Assembly: GCA_024693065.1 (NCBI GenBank)
Contig: JAILLP010000020.1
Span: 1-64,000, forward strand
Direction of reading: 5' to 3'
Source of the DNA: Paludibacteraceae bacterium
GTDB lineage: Bacteria > Bacteroidota > Bacteroidia > Bacteroidales > Paludibacteraceae
DNA length: 64,000 bases
Shown: positions 20,112 to 30,434 of the stretch, piece after piece
Numbering within the stretch: position 1 is the first letter of the stretch
How the letters are laid out: each line of letters opens with the position of its first letter
Translations under genes and position numbers: made by a program
The notes under the pieces: generated by a model
Told to the model about the DNA's origin: nothing
Database searches by the model: none
Seen by the model: the letters and a program-made list of their open reading frames with translations, nothing else

Positions 20112-22223
20112 TTATCTCAAAATCAATTTTATACTTTCTCCTTTATTGATGAAGCGGCCCTCCTCCAGGGATTGGCTCTTCACCACGCCCGTGCCTTCGG
20201 CATAGACCTTCAAGCCTCTGTTCTCTAGCAAGAAGATAGCATCCTTCAGTCCCATGTCGGTCACATCCGGCACGCGGTCCTTCGCATAGCCCGCTATCAC
20301 CTTATTCTCCCGGACACCATTCTCCGTCACATGAGTACGGACCCACTCGCCAGCGACCTTGCTCTTGTGGTAATTTACGTCCAGCTCCTCCATCACCATC
20401 TCCAACGACTTACGGTCGCCCGCCTTCGTGACAGGAGAGAGCAACCTCGTCGTATCCCCTTTCATCGTAGGGGCAGTCTGCATCAGCGGACTTTGCGCGT
20501 AGATATGCTCCGCGATGTCCTTGAAGGTGGCGCCGGAGAGGCTACCCGCACCCGTCGCGCCCTTCTTAGGATACCAAGCCACCACAATCATGCTGTACTT
20601 GGGAGCATCCGCAGGGAAGAACCCGCAGAAGGTCAGCTGCTGACGCTTGACCGATGAGTGATAGACCTGGTTGGCCGTACCCGTTTTCCCCGCGATCTTG
20701 AAGTACTTGGACTTCGCCGCGGTGGCTGTACCATGCTCCACCACGTCCACCATCATCTGCTTCACCTTGCCGAGGTTTCCCTCGCTGCATATCTTAGACT
20801 TCAGCACCTCCGAACCGTAGGACTTCACCACCCTACCATTCAGCGACTCCGCCTTGAGGAGGTGAGGACGCATCATCTTTCCCCCGTTCGCCAGAGCGTT
20901 GTAGAAGGTCAGGATCTGGATCGGCGGCATATCCGTCTCGTATCCATGGGCAATCCACGGCAAGGAAGTCTTGTACCATCCGTTAGGGCCCTTGTCCGAA
21001 GGGTGCTTGATGTGCGGAGGCTTAGCGCCTGGTATTTCCAAGCCAAGCGGCATGGAGAGACCCAAATCGTACAATGCCTCGATGTACTCCTCCGGGTTGT
21101 TCCTGAAAGCATTGTCTATCACCTTCGCCACCGCGATGTTCGACGACTGCTGAATCGCCTTGTTGAACGAAATCGTCCCGTTCGCGTGGGAGTCGTGCAT
21201 CGTCCTGCCGTAGAAAGGCCACGAGCCATTGCCCGTCTCAATGATGGTGGACGTATCCACCTTGCCCTTCTCCAAAGCGATAACCGCGCTCGCGATCTTG
21301 AACGTGGAGCCCGGTTCACACTTGAAATGACCGTTCGTGACGTAGTTCTCACCCTCCACATAAGAGCCGTCCGACCGTCTCTTCAGGTTCGACATCGCCT
21401 TGATTTCGCCCGTAGCCACCTCCATGACAGCCGCGCAACCGAACTCAGCTTCCGACATCGCCAGCCTATGGCGGAGGTCACTATCCACAATGTCCTGGAT
21501 GTTCACGTCGATGGTCGTCACGATGTCCAACCCATTCTGCGCATCCACATCGTTGATCTCACGGTAAGCGCCCGCCACCTTCACACGGGAGGCCAAGCCC
21601 GGACGCCCCTTCAACAACGAATCGCAGTACTTTTCGATACCGCTCTTGCCACCCTTGTCCAACTCGGCGTAGAGACCGCCGATTGTTCGGGAAGCCATAT
21701 CGCCATACGGCAATTTACGGTTCACACGCTTGTTGAAACCGTAACATTTCACCTTATTCAATAAAGGGAAGGTCTTCACCCGCTTCATCTCCACGTAGGA
21801 GAGGTTACGCTTCCCCACGCAATACCAACGGCTGCCCTTCTTGAAGCCCGTCATCAGGTGCTGTTTCATCTGCGCCGGCGACTTATCCGTGTAGATGGTG
21901 GAGAGATAGTAGGAAAGGCTATCCACATGCGCCAGGAACGAGTCGCGATGCAAGGCATCCGCCTGAAAATCCATGTGCAGGACATAGACAGGGATGGAGC
22001 TCGCCATCAGTTGACCGTCGCACGCCAAGATATTTCCACGCACCGGCAGCACCATCAGGCTATCCGCCGCGATCTTCCTCGAGCGCTTCTTCCACTCGTC
22101 ACCGTCCCTCACCATTGTGTTATAAAGGCTCACGCAGAAAGGCACCAAGAAAGAAACCATCAAGCCAAAAACAACGATGGTCCTCATCTTAATTTTTTTC
22201 TTCATGTCCTTTGTAATCGCCAT
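20112..22223 (-). CDS. ftsI: Penicillin-binding protein (FtsI/PBP3) with C-terminal PASTA domain
   Basis: Transpeptidase motifs SSNIAVAK, KTGTANQ; C-terminal VPDVTDMGLKDAIFLLENRGL. Confidence 0.93.
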   Translation of the reverse strand: MAITKDMKKKIKMRTIVVFGLMVSFLVPFCVSLYNTMVRDGDEWKKRSRKIAADSLMVLPVRGNILACDGQLMASSIPVYVLHMDFQADALHRDSFLAHVDSLSYYLSTIYTDKSPAQMKQHLMTGFKKGSRWYCVGKRNLSYVEMKRVKTFPLLNKVKCYGFNKRVNRKLPYGDMASRTIGGLYAELDKGGKSGIEKYCDSLLKGRPGLASRVKVAGAYREINDVDAQNGLDIVTTIDVNIQDIVDSDLRHRLAMSEAEFGCAAVMEVATGEIKAMSNLKRRSDGSYVEGENYVTNGHFKCEPGSTFKIASAVIALEKGKVDTSTIIETGNGSWPFYGRTMHDSHANGTISFNKAIQQSSNIAVAKVIDNAFRNNPEEYIEALYDLGLSMPLGLEIPGAKPPHIKHPSDKGPNGWYKTSLPWIAHGYETDMPPIQILTFYNALANGGKMMRPHLLKAESLNGRVVKSYGSEVLKSKICSEGNLGKVKQMMVDVVEHGTATAAKSKYFKIAGKTGTANQVYHSSVKRQQLTFCGFFPADAPKYSMIVVAWYPKKGATGAGSLSGATFKDIAEHIYAQSPLMQTAPTMKGDTTRLLSPVTKAGDRKSLEMVMEELDVNYHKSKVAGEWVRTHVTENGVRENKVIAGYAKDRVPDVTDMGLKDAIFLLENRGLKVYAEGTGVVKSQSLEEGRFINKGESIKLILR

Positions 22224-22231
22224 ACTCGAAG

Positions 22232-22591
22232 TTATTTAGAGATTCTAAAAGGCGGTTCAACGGAAGGGAGGAGGGTCGAATCACGCTCCGCCACCATGCG
22301 TTTGATCTGAGACTGCTTCCCCATTCCCTGCAATTCAGCGGAACGGGACAAATACTCCAAACGGACATCCTCCAACTGTTTCTGAAGCAGGTCGATCTGT
22401 TTCACCTGGTTCTCGCAACTGAAGCGTAGGCCGATGTGGCAGAAGAGGAAAACGACACACATGACAATCACGAACGCCTGACGCCTGATGAAATCCTTCT
22501 TGAAGATCCTACCCGTCATGACATCCGCGAAGGAGTCACCCGCCATGGAGGCGAAGCCCTTCAGATTGTCCAACTGCCGTTTGAATATCAT
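22232..22591 (-). CDS. FtsL-like cell division protein
   Basis: 119 aa, single TM plus coiled-coil, between ftsI and rsmH. Confidence 0.75.
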   Translation of the reverse strand: MIFKRQLDNLKGFASMAGDSFADVMTGRIFKKDFIRRQAFVIVMCVVFLFCHIGLRFSCENQVKQIDLLQKQLEDVRLEYLSRSAELQGMGKQSQIKRMVAERDSTLLPSVEPPFRISK

Positions 22592-22608
22592 AACACAACA
22601 ACTAAATA

Positions 22609-23523
22609 CTAGCCTAACAACTCCGCGACGCGCAGTTTCGCGCTGCGGGACCTCGGGTTCGCCTCAATCTCCGCCTCGTCCGGCACGATCGGTTTGTTGT
22701 TCACCAGCCGGAAAGGAGAGAGCCTATTACCGAAGAAATCCTGTTCCACATTACCTTCCATATTGCCCGCCCGCATGAAGTTCTTCACGAGGCGGTCCTC
22801 CAGGGAGTGGTAGGTCAGCACCACCAGTCTGCCACCCGGTTTGAGCGACGAGACCGTCTGCGACAGGAAGCGTTTCAGAGCATCCATCTCACCATTCACC
22901 TCGATGCGGATCGCTTGAAAGAGTTTCGCCATATCCTTTTTCTGGCGGTCCCTACCCACGAACGGGTCAGCCACCTCCAGCAGGTCAGCCACCTTCTCGA
23001 ACCGTTTTGCCGCCCTCGCCCGCACGATGGCCGCGGCCAAACGCTTAGCGGAAGAGAGTTCACCATAAAGGCGGAATATATCAGTCAGTTGCTCCTCCTC
23101 GTAGTTGTTCAGCACATCAGCCGCGGAGAGGCGAGCCTGTTGATTCATACGCATATCCAAGTCACCGTCGAAGCGGAAGGAGAAACCGCGCGAAGCATCG
23201 TCGAAATGGTGGAAGGAGACACCCAGGTCCGCCAGGATACCATCCACCTTCTCCGCCCCGTAGAACTTAAGGAAGTTCGAGAGGTGCTTGAAATTACCCC
23301 TCACGAAAGTGAAGCGGGGATCATCGAAAGCGTTTCGGGCAGCGTCCAGGTCCTGATCAAAAGAAAGGAGGCGGCCTTTCGGAGAGAGCCGGTTAAGAAT
23401 CTCTCGGGAATGTCCGCCACCGCCGAAGGTCACATCCACGTAAGTCCCGTCGGGACGGATGGATAGCCCCTCCATGCAGGGGAGCAACAACGCCGGTGTG
23501 TGATAAACGATTTCCTTTTCCAT
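22609..23523 (-). CDS. rsmH: 16S rRNA (cytosine(1402)-N(4))-methyltransferase RsmH/MraW
   Basis: YVDVTFGGGGHSREIL, ILADLGVSFHHFDD, YHSLEDRLVKNF. Confidence 0.95.
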   Translation of the reverse strand: MEKEIVYHTPALLLPCMEGLSIRPDGTYVDVTFGGGGHSREILNRLSPKGRLLSFDQDLDAARNAFDDPRFTFVRGNFKHLSNFLKFYGAEKVDGILADLGVSFHHFDDASRGFSFRFDGDLDMRMNQQARLSAADVLNNYEEEQLTDIFRLYGELSSAKRLAAAIVRARAAKRFEKVADLLEVADPFVGRDRQKKDMAKLFQAIRIEVNGEMDALKRFLSQTVSSLKPGGRLVVLTYHSLEDRLVKNFMRAGNMEGNVEQDFFGNRLSPFRLVNNKPIVPDEAEIEANPRSRSAKLRVAELLG

Positions 23524-23978
23524 CAGATTGACACGTTACCCATTTTAGACTGCAAAGCATCGGAGAAGTCGGCGTCGCCATAAAGGTCGGCCTCGAAGTT
23601 CGCCCTGTTCCAGATCTCGAAGTAGTTGCCCACGCCGACGAAAAGCACGTCGGTCGATGCTTGGATAGCATCGATATGCTTCTTCTGCAGGAGGATACGT
23701 CCGCTAGCGTCCAGCTCGACCATCTCCACGCCGGCGGTGAACTGGCGGTAGAGGCGGAGGTCATCCTTGTTCCACATGTTGATGTGGGAGACGAACTCCT
23801 CGTTGAGCTTGTTCCACTCGGAGGAAGGATAAAGCTTCACGCACTTCGTCACCGTATCCAGCCGCAGGAACAAAGCGCCATCCCCCTCTTTTTCAAGGGC
23901 ACGACGGTAGGCCGCCGGGACGAACACGCGTCCTTTGACGTCCAATTTCGCTTCTATGTTGCCTAAAAATTGCTGCAT
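23523..23978 (-). CDS. mraZ: Transcriptional regulator/division protein MraZ
   Basis: MQQFLGNIEAKLDVKGRVFVPAAYR; first gene of dcw cluster; start placed at internal Met. Confidence 0.9.
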   Translation of the reverse strand: MQQFLGNIEAKLDVKGRVFVPAAYRRALEKEGDGALFLRLDTVTKCVKLYPSSEWNKLNEEFVSHINMWNKDDLRLYRQFTAGVEMVELDASGRILLQKKHIDAIQASTDVLFVGVGNYFEIWNRANFEADLYGDADFSDALQSKMGNVSI

Positions 23979-24171
23979 ACGACAATCCAATGATTCACAA
24001 TTACAAAGATAAAACATTTTCCTTTCCCCCACAATGCCCCACTTCACTTTTTTTACACTCTCTTTCCACTATTTTTCAACAATTTACAAACAACACTGAA
24101 ACCCCACAAAAAAGGGCGTTTTACGGAGGAAATCATTATATTTGCACCACAAATTCAACAAATTAGATATC

Positions 24172-24999
24172 ATGGAGACTAAAAATTCATCAAAGGATAA
24201 GATAAATATTGACGAGATATTAGATAAAAAAATACCAAAAATCAAAAAAAGAATTCCGAGATTTCTCATCAACTGGCTCAAAAAGACCATCCACGAGGAT
24301 GAAATCAACTATATCTTCAGGACTTACGGACATTTATGGGGACATGATTTCGCGGAGACGGTGCTGCGCGACCATTTCCACATCCGGTTCAACATCGTCG
24401 GCGAGAAGAACATCCCGCAGGACTCGAAGGTGATCTTCGCCTCCAACCACCCCTTGGGCGGAGCGGACGGCATCGCGCTGATCCAGGTGCTCACCAACCA
24501 CTACAAAAAGTTGCAAGTACCTGTGAACGACTTCCTTATGTACGTCGACAACCTAAAAGAGTTCTTCATTCCGATCAGCAAAATAGGTGGCCAGGCCAGG
24601 AATACGGGCGAGCTCATCAACGAAGCGTGCGCATCGGACGCCGCCATCCTCTTCTTTCCTGCGGGACAATGTTCAAGAAGGCAGAAAGACGGGAAAATAA
24701 AAGATAACGAATGGAAAAAAACTTTCATAAAAAAGGCTGTACAATATCACCGAAATATTATACCTTTGTATTTCGAGGGTGAAAACTCAAAGTTCTTTTA
24801 CAACTTAGCCTACTACCGCTCCAAGCTGGGGATTAAAGCCAACATCGAGATGTTGTTCCTCTCCGACGAGCTTTTCAAACAGAAAGAGAAAACTTTCACC
24901 GTTAAGATAGGAGAACCCATCCCCTACGAGACATTCACGAAGGAGAAAACAGAGTCCGAATGGGCGGAATGGGTAAAGCAGAAGGCATACAGTTTATAA
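24172..24999 (+). CDS. PlsC-type lysophospholipid/aminolipid O-acyltransferase (OlsA/GlsA-like)
   Basis: Acyltransferase region FASNHPLGGADGIAL, FFPAGQCSR; TATATTTGC promoter just upstream; paired with GNAT acyltransferase. Confidence 0.75.
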   Translation: METKNSSKDKINIDEILDKKIPKIKKRIPRFLINWLKKTIHEDEINYIFRTYGHLWGHDFAETVLRDHFHIRFNIVGEKNIPQDSKVIFASNHPLGGADGIALIQVLTNHYKKLQVPVNDFLMYVDNLKEFFIPISKIGGQARNTGELINEACASDAAILFFPAGQCSRRQKDGKIKDNEWKKTFIKKAVQYHRNIIPLYFEGENSKFFYNLAYYRSKLGIKANIEMLFLSDELFKQKEKTFTVKIGEPIPYETFTKEKTESEWAEWVKQKAYSL

Positions 25000-25037
25000 G
25001 GACGGGGAGTTCCCCAAACGACAAAAAAACACATTAA

Positions 25038-26012
25038 ATGGAAGACATCATCGAGCCGATAAACCCCGACTTGCTAGTCGAGGAGCTGACAAAAGACAAA
25101 CTGTTGCGCAAGACAAACAAATGCAACAACGAGATATATGTGGTCACACATCATGACTCCCCTAACGTCATGAGAGAAATCGGCCGCTTACGAGAGATCT
25201 CCTTCCGTACCGCAGGCGGGGGCGTAGGATTATCCTGCGACATCGATGAATACGACACCATGGAACGTCCTTACCACCAACTCATCGTGTGGAATCCGGA
25301 GGAGAAGGAAATCATCGGCGGATACCGCTACCTGCATGGCTCCGAGGCTTCGTTCTTCGAGGACGGCAGCCCTAAGCTCACCTCTTCCCACCTCTTCGCC
25401 TACTCGGAGAAGTTCATCAAGGAGTTCCTTCCCTACACCATAGAGCTCGGACGCTCATTCGTACGCCCGGAATACCAATCGTCACGCATGGGTGCGAAAA
25501 GCCTCTATGCGCTGGATAACCTTTGGGACGGATTGGGCGCACTGATGGTCTCCATCCCTCAATCCAAGTATTTCTTCGGGAAAGCGACCATCTACCCTTC
25601 CTTCAAGGAGGACGCAAGGTCGTTCATCATGTACTTCATGCATAAGTACTTCCCGGACAACGACAAACTGGTTTTCCCTAAGATTCCTGTGAAATTCGAC
25701 GACAACCTCAAGGAGATGGAGAAAATATTCTGCGGAGGAAACTACAAGGAGGACTATAGCATACTAAAGAAACAAATCAAACTATTAGGCCACAATATTC
25801 CACCGCTCATCAACGCCTACATGGCACTTTCCCCGACCATGCGCACCTTCGGTTCCTGCATCAACGACGAGTTCAACGATGTGCTGGAGACGGGTCTCAT
25901 GATCACCATCGAGGAGATCTTCGAGGAGAAACGCGTCCGCCACGTGCAGACCTACCTGGAGGAGAAGCTCAGCGAGGACAACATGGGGGTCGGATACGGA
26001 AAGATTTGCTAA
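25038..26012 (+). CDS. GNAT-fold N-acyltransferase (OlsB/GlsB-like, haemolysin family)
   Basis: ELGRSFVRPEYQSSRMGAKSLYALDNLWDGLGALM; adjacent PlsC-type gene. Confidence 0.75.
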   Translation: MEDIIEPINPDLLVEELTKDKLLRKTNKCNNEIYVVTHHDSPNVMREIGRLREISFRTAGGGVGLSCDIDEYDTMERPYHQLIVWNPEEKEIIGGYRYLHGSEASFFEDGSPKLTSSHLFAYSEKFIKEFLPYTIELGRSFVRPEYQSSRMGAKSLYALDNLWDGLGALMVSIPQSKYFFGKATIYPSFKEDARSFIMYFMHKYFPDNDKLVFPKIPVKFDDNLKEMEKIFCGGNYKEDYSILKKQIKLLGHNIPPLINAYMALSPTMRTFGSCINDEFNDVLETGLMITIEEIFEEKRVRHVQTYLEEKLSEDNMGVGYGKIC

Positions 26013-26034
26013 GTTAACTTACATAGACGATTTA

Positions 26035-26075
26035 AAAGGCACTCGTGACGCTCTCACAAGTGCCTTTCCCTTTTT
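26035..26075 (+). terminator. Rho-independent terminator
   Basis: AAAGGCACTCGTGA...TCACAAGTGCCTTTCCCTTTTT. Confidence 0.85.
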
Positions 26076-26103
26076 ACCACCCCACACGATAGTTGTAACA
26101 ACA

Positions 26104-26148
26104 TTGTTAGTAATAGGGTTGTTAGTAATAAAGTTATTAGTAACAGAG
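26104..26148. repeat. Three tandem 15-bp units TTGTTAGTAATAGGG/TTGTTAGTAATAAAG/TTATTAGTAACAGAG
   Basis: Direct inspection. Confidence 0.75.
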
Positions 26149-26277
26149 GAGAGGAATTCCTAATGCATCACAAAAGAAGGACCTCATACAGATAGGATGT
26201 CCAAGAGGTTTCGTTCAACGACTCACTCTTCAAGCTATGGCTGAGCCGACAGCCTTGCCTATAATAGGGAGATAGGC

Positions 26278-26766
26278 TTACCCATTCACCACCAACTCCG
26301 CCACCGTCATGGCGCAGCAGCCGATAAGCTCTTTCGGGTCGATCTTGATCTGCAACCCGCGCACGCCCGCACTCACATAGATGAATTCATAATCGGGGGC
26401 GGTGGAATGGATATAGGTAGGATAATTTTTCTTCATGCCTAATGGGGAACATCCGCCACGGATATAGCCGGTCAGACCTAAGATCTCCTTCATCGGCACC
26501 AAGGCGCAGCTCTTGTTACCGGAGACCTTTGCGGCCAGTTTCAAATCCACCTCATCAGCACCCGGCACCACGCAGACAAAGATACCGTTGCGGTCGCCAC
26601 GAAGCACCAATGTTTTAAAAACCAATTCGATGGGCTCGTTTAGTTGCGCCGCCACATGGATAGCGCTCAGGTCAGACTCGTCCACCACATAAGGGACCAA
26701 TTCGTACTTGATCTTCTTGCTGTCAAGCAGTCTCGCCGCATTCGTTTTCTGTATTTTTTCCGCCAT
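26278..26766 (-). CDS. ybaK: YbaK/EbsC family Cys-tRNA(Pro) deacylase
   Basis: KTLVLRGDRNGIFVCVVPGADEVDLKLAAKVSGNKSCALV; GYIRGGCSPLGMKK. Confidence 0.9.
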   Translation of the reverse strand: MAEKIQKTNAARLLDSKKIKYELVPYVVDESDLSAIHVAAQLNEPIELVFKTLVLRGDRNGIFVCVVPGADEVDLKLAAKVSGNKSCALVPMKEILGLTGYIRGGCSPLGMKKNYPTYIHSTAPDYEFIYVSAGVRGLQIKIDPKELIGCCAMTVAELVVNG

Positions 26767-27679
26767 TTTCCTGCTGTTTTGTATAATTACGGAAGACATC
26801 CTCCATCGATTTCTCCTGAAGCTTCAACGTCAACAAAGAGGTCTTTTGCTCCACCGCATAACGGAACACCCTTTCCCGCACATCCGCAGCACACTGCAGA
26901 AGATAGGTGTTAACGCCCGACTCCGATACGGAAAGCACATCCGCCATCTTCCCCAAAGCCTCAACAGATTGAGGTGCGGAGAATTCAGCCAAGATAGCGA
27001 AGTGGTTATCATCCTGCACCGACACGACGGCACGTTCCTTATCATCCACCGCTATCCGTCCCTTGTTGATGATGATCACACGGTCGCAGATAGCGGAGAC
27101 CTCCTGCATGATATGGGTGGAGAGCATCACGGTTTTCTCCCGGCCCACCTCCTTGATCAAAGAACGGACTTCATCGATTTGGTTAGGGTCCAAGCCCGTC
27201 GTAGGCTCGTCGAGGATCAGCACCTCCGGGTCCGGAATCAACGCCTGGGCCAATCCCACACGTTGGCGATAACCCTTGGAGAGCATACCGATTTTTTTCT
27301 TGTATTCACGGGTCAGGCCTGTGCGTTCGATCATCTCGTCGACACGGGCATTCGCCCCCTTCCCCAGTTTGTAGAGTCCCGCCACAAACTGCAGGTACTC
27401 ACGCACATACATATCTGGGTAGATAGGGTTATGTTCCGGCAGATAACCGATCTTGCGGTGCGCCTCCAGCGTGTTCTTCGCCACATCGACTCCACAGACA
27501 TCCACGTGTCCGCTGTCCGCCTCCAAGTAACCCGTGATGATCTTCATGGTTGTGGACTTGCCGGCACCATTATTGCCGAGGAAACCGACGATCTCCCCGC
27601 TCTTGATGGAAAAGCTGATGTCATTCAGCACCAACTGCTTTCCATAGCTCTTGTATAGATGTTCTACCGTTATCGACAT
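26723..27679 (-). CDS. gldA: ABC transporter ATP-binding protein, GldA-like
   Basis: Walker A GNNGAGKSTT, LSKGYRQRVGLAQAL, DEPTTGLDPNQ; GYLPEHNPIYPDMYVREYL typical of GldA-type. Confidence 0.75.
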   Translation of the reverse strand: MSITVEHLYKSYGKQLVLNDISFSIKSGEIVGFLGNNGAGKSTTMKIITGYLEADSGHVDVCGVDVAKNTLEAHRKIGYLPEHNPIYPDMYVREYLQFVAGLYKLGKGANARVDEMIERTGLTREYKKKIGMLSKGYRQRVGLAQALIPDPEVLILDEPTTGLDPNQIDEVRSLIKEVGREKTVMLSTHIMQEVSAICDRVIIINKGRIAVDDKERAVVSVQDDNHFAILAEFSAPQSVEALGKMADVLSVSESGVNTYLLQCAADVRERVFRYAVEQKTSLLTLKLQEKSMEDVFRNYTKQQENGGKNTENECGETA

Positions 27680-27692
27680 GATGATTCACAAT

Positions 27693-28331
27693 TTATTTTC
27701 TACCAAAATCCGCGGGTATTTCTCCCCAGTCCCTCGTCTCCCACTTACGGATAGGATTCGTGTAACTGTTCTCACGCAACCATTTCTCGGCGCGGACAAT
27801 CAAATCGAAGATCCGCTCGTTCTTCTCCGTCTTCTCCAGCTTCGTCTTGCACTTCTTCTGCTTCACCCACGATATCGCATTGGCGCTATCCGAGTAGATA
27901 GGCAGCGAAAGGCTTTTCTGTTTCATCAAGGCCAGACCATGCACAATGGCAAGGAACTCGCCTATATTATTCGTGCCCTGCTCCAACGGTCCCATGTGGA
28001 AGACCTCCTCCCTAGAGCGGAGGTATACGCCGCGGTACTCCATCATGCCAGGGTTCCCGCTACACGCCGCATCCACGGCAAGCGATTCGAGGTCGGGTCC
28101 GCCCGTCTCCAAGTTACGGTAGTCGGGGAGCATATGCTTCACGTCGGCCCTGTGCGAGACATAATCCTCGTGACCATTCTGGAAAGCCTCCATAGCCTCC
28201 TCCTCCGTCTCGAACGACTTATATTTCGCCTTCGGGAAATTCTTTATCTGCGCCTCACAATCCGGCCAGGTGCGGAAGACACCGATCTCCTTCCCCTCCC
28301 AAACGACATAGAACTTCCTTTTCTGAGCCAT
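27693..28331 (-). CDS. Ribonuclease HI with N-terminal caulimovirus-viroplasmin domain
   Basis: KFYVVWEGKEIGVFRTWPDCEAQIKNFPKAKYKSF; NIGEFLAIVHGL; YSDSANAISWVK. Confidence 0.88.
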   Translation of the reverse strand: MAQKRKFYVVWEGKEIGVFRTWPDCEAQIKNFPKAKYKSFETEEEAMEAFQNGHEDYVSHRADVKHMLPDYRNLETGGPDLESLAVDAACSGNPGMMEYRGVYLRSREEVFHMGPLEQGTNNIGEFLAIVHGLALMKQKSLSLPIYSDSANAISWVKQKKCKTKLEKTEKNERIFDLIVRAEKWLRENSYTNPIRKWETRDWGEIPADFGRK

Positions 28332-29413
28332 TATTTCTCTCCCATGAATTTATCGAACGTCATGCCGTCCAGCAACTGCACGTAGGCTGGAATCGCATCC
28401 CTGATTTCCTTCAGCACGATATATTCATCCGCCGTATGGGAGCGGGAAGAGTTGCCCGGGCCCAACTTGATGCTTGGGAAGTGAAGGAACGCCTGGTCAG
28501 ACAGTGTCGGGGAACCGAAGGTAGTCATGCCCATACCCACGCCACGCTGCACAATCGGCAGGGACGGTGAAACGCCCGAAGAGGTCAGACGATAGGAACG
28601 GGCCTTGATTTCGGACTCCAGCCGGCTCTCCAATATTTCGAAGACATCCTGGTTCGAGTAGCACTCGTTGGTGCGGACATCAATCACGAACGAACACTCG
28701 TCCGGTATGACATTATGTTGCGTGCCCGCATGCACCATGGTCACCGTCATCTTCACGGGGCCAAGGAAGTCCGACACCTTAGGCAGGCGTTCGTTGCGGA
28801 TCCATTCAATATCACGGATAGCCTTATAGATGGCATTGACGCCCTCCTCACGGGCCGCATGACCCGACTTGCCGTGCGCCACACAATCCACCACCATCAA
28901 ACCCTTCTCGGCAATGGCGATGTTCATGCCTGTAGGCTCGCCCACGATGGCGAAGTCCAAGTGCGGCAATTCAGTCAGCAACAGCTCCATACCGTTACTG
29001 CCCGACACCTCCTCCTCAGCCGAAGCGGCGAAGATCAGGTTATAGGGTTGTTTCTTCTCCGTAAGGATAAAGAATGAGAAGAGCAACGACACCAAAGAAG
29101 CCCCCGCATCGTTACTGCCCAAGCCATAAAGCGTGCCACGCTCCACAACCGGCGCATGAGGGTCTTTCGTCCACCCGGAAGTCGGACGGACCGTATCAAT
29201 GTGGGAATTGAGCATTACGGTAGGCTTCGTCTCGTCGAATCCAGCCCCCATAATCCAAAGGTTATTCGCCTTGCGACGGACCATATAGCCCTTCGCCTCT
29301 ATGTACTTTTGTAAATAATCAGCGCGCTTTACCTCTTCCCTACTATAGGAGGGAATCGTGATCAAGGTCTGCAATAAATCTATCGCGCTGTCTTGTGCCT
29401 CCTGATAATCCAT
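28331..29413 (-). CDS. M20 family deacetylase/peptidase (ArgE/DapE-like)
   Basis: VMLNSHIDTV, GSNDAGAS, SAEEEVSGSNG, VGEPTGM. Confidence 0.85.
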   Translation of the reverse strand: MDYQEAQDSAIDLLQTLITIPSYSREEVKRADYLQKYIEAKGYMVRRKANNLWIMGAGFDETKPTVMLNSHIDTVRPTSGWTKDPHAPVVERGTLYGLGSNDAGASLVSLLFSFFILTEKKQPYNLIFAASAEEEVSGSNGMELLLTELPHLDFAIVGEPTGMNIAIAEKGLMVVDCVAHGKSGHAAREEGVNAIYKAIRDIEWIRNERLPKVSDFLGPVKMTVTMVHAGTQHNVIPDECSFVIDVRTNECYSNQDVFEILESRLESEIKARSYRLTSSGVSPSLPIVQRGVGMGMTTFGSPTLSDQAFLHFPSIKLGPGNSSRSHTADEYIVLKEIRDAIPAYVQLLDGMTFDKFMGEK

Positions 29414-29456
29414 CTTTTTTCACTAAAAAATTACGCGAATATACAAAAAAAGTAGC

Positions 29457-30434
29457 TTAATGAACCATTTGGAAATACTTGTCCAACACCGCCAAGGAGA
29501 TCAGTTTCTCCCGCTTCTGGTCCTTAAATTGGGCGACGTATTCGTGCGCATGAGCAATGATCGCCTTCGCCTCCTCGGGATGGTCGTTGTAATAGCGGGT
29601 ACGCTCCTCCACGTCGGAGAAGTCAGGTTTCACCTCAACATAGTGGTAATTAGGGATTAGCTTACCCTCCATGAACCATGTCTCGCAAGTGGGACGAGGC
29701 ATCACGGCCAACGAATTGGAGGACATCACCCATTTCAGGTTGCTCGCCACGTCATTCCCCTCAATCGCCATGATGAACTTATAGTCCAGGTGCTCACGGA
29801 TCGTCAACTTCTCCTTGCGCCACTCCATCGGAGAGTCTGTCCGACGTCCCACATCCCCCACATCGAAGAGCGGATTACCGTAATAGGCCTGCATGAATGC
29901 CTTCCTCGGCTCCTTTCCCTTCACCTTGCCACGGAAGAGCACCTTATACGTTTTCTCCTCAAACGGGATGTCATCCTCCACAAAAATGAAATGGCGGATC
30001 TTGTCCAACTTGAGCAGAACGGAGTTGTCATTGCCATCACACAGCGGTCTGCTCTTCACCACCGAAGGCTGGTCTGGCACCGTCACGATGTCACCCGGCA
30101 AGAACGCCCATCTCTTCTCAGGGGAGAAGTAGCGGGTGAACTCATACGTGTCATGGTCATAGACCGTCCCGCCACAAACCTTTTTCCACGCTTGACGAAG
30201 CGTACCACAGGAGGCCGGCAATTCAACAGGAGTGGACAATTTGCAATAATAATCCACACGCTCCTGGATGTAGTCGCGGTCAGGTCTCTCCTCCAGTTCA
30301 GACAACAGTTCGGACAACTCGTTCCGGTAGATGAACCGAGGGACCAATAACCGACAATATGCCTTGAAATAATACCCCAGCTTGAAGTTCTTACCACTAT
30401 GGAATATATAGTATAATTTTCTATTCATATTCAA
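29457..30434 (-). CDS. Glycosyltransferase family 90 protein
   Basis: KVLFRGKVKG, YKFIMAIEGNDVASNLKWVMSSNSLAVMPRPTCETWFMEGKLIP. Confidence 0.78.
   Translation of the reverse strand: MNMNRKLYYIFHSGKNFKLGYYFKAYCRLLVPRFIYRNELSELLSELEERPDRDYIQERVDYYCKLSTPVELPASCGTLRQAWKKVCGGTVYDHDTYEFTRYFSPEKRWAFLPGDIVTVPDQPSVVKSRPLCDGNDNSVLLKLDKIRHFIFVEDDIPFEEKTYKVLFRGKVKGKEPRKAFMQAYYGNPLFDVGDVGRRTDSPMEWRKEKLTIREHLDYKFIMAIEGNDVASNLKWVMSSNSLAVMPRPTCETWFMEGKLIPNYHYVEVKPDFSDVEERTRYYNDHPEEAKAIIAHAHEYVAQFKDQKREKLISLAVLDKYFQMVH

Noticed and set aside
26104-26148. Possible CRISPR array
   Set aside because: Units are 15 bp and contiguous, without spacers; no cas genes.
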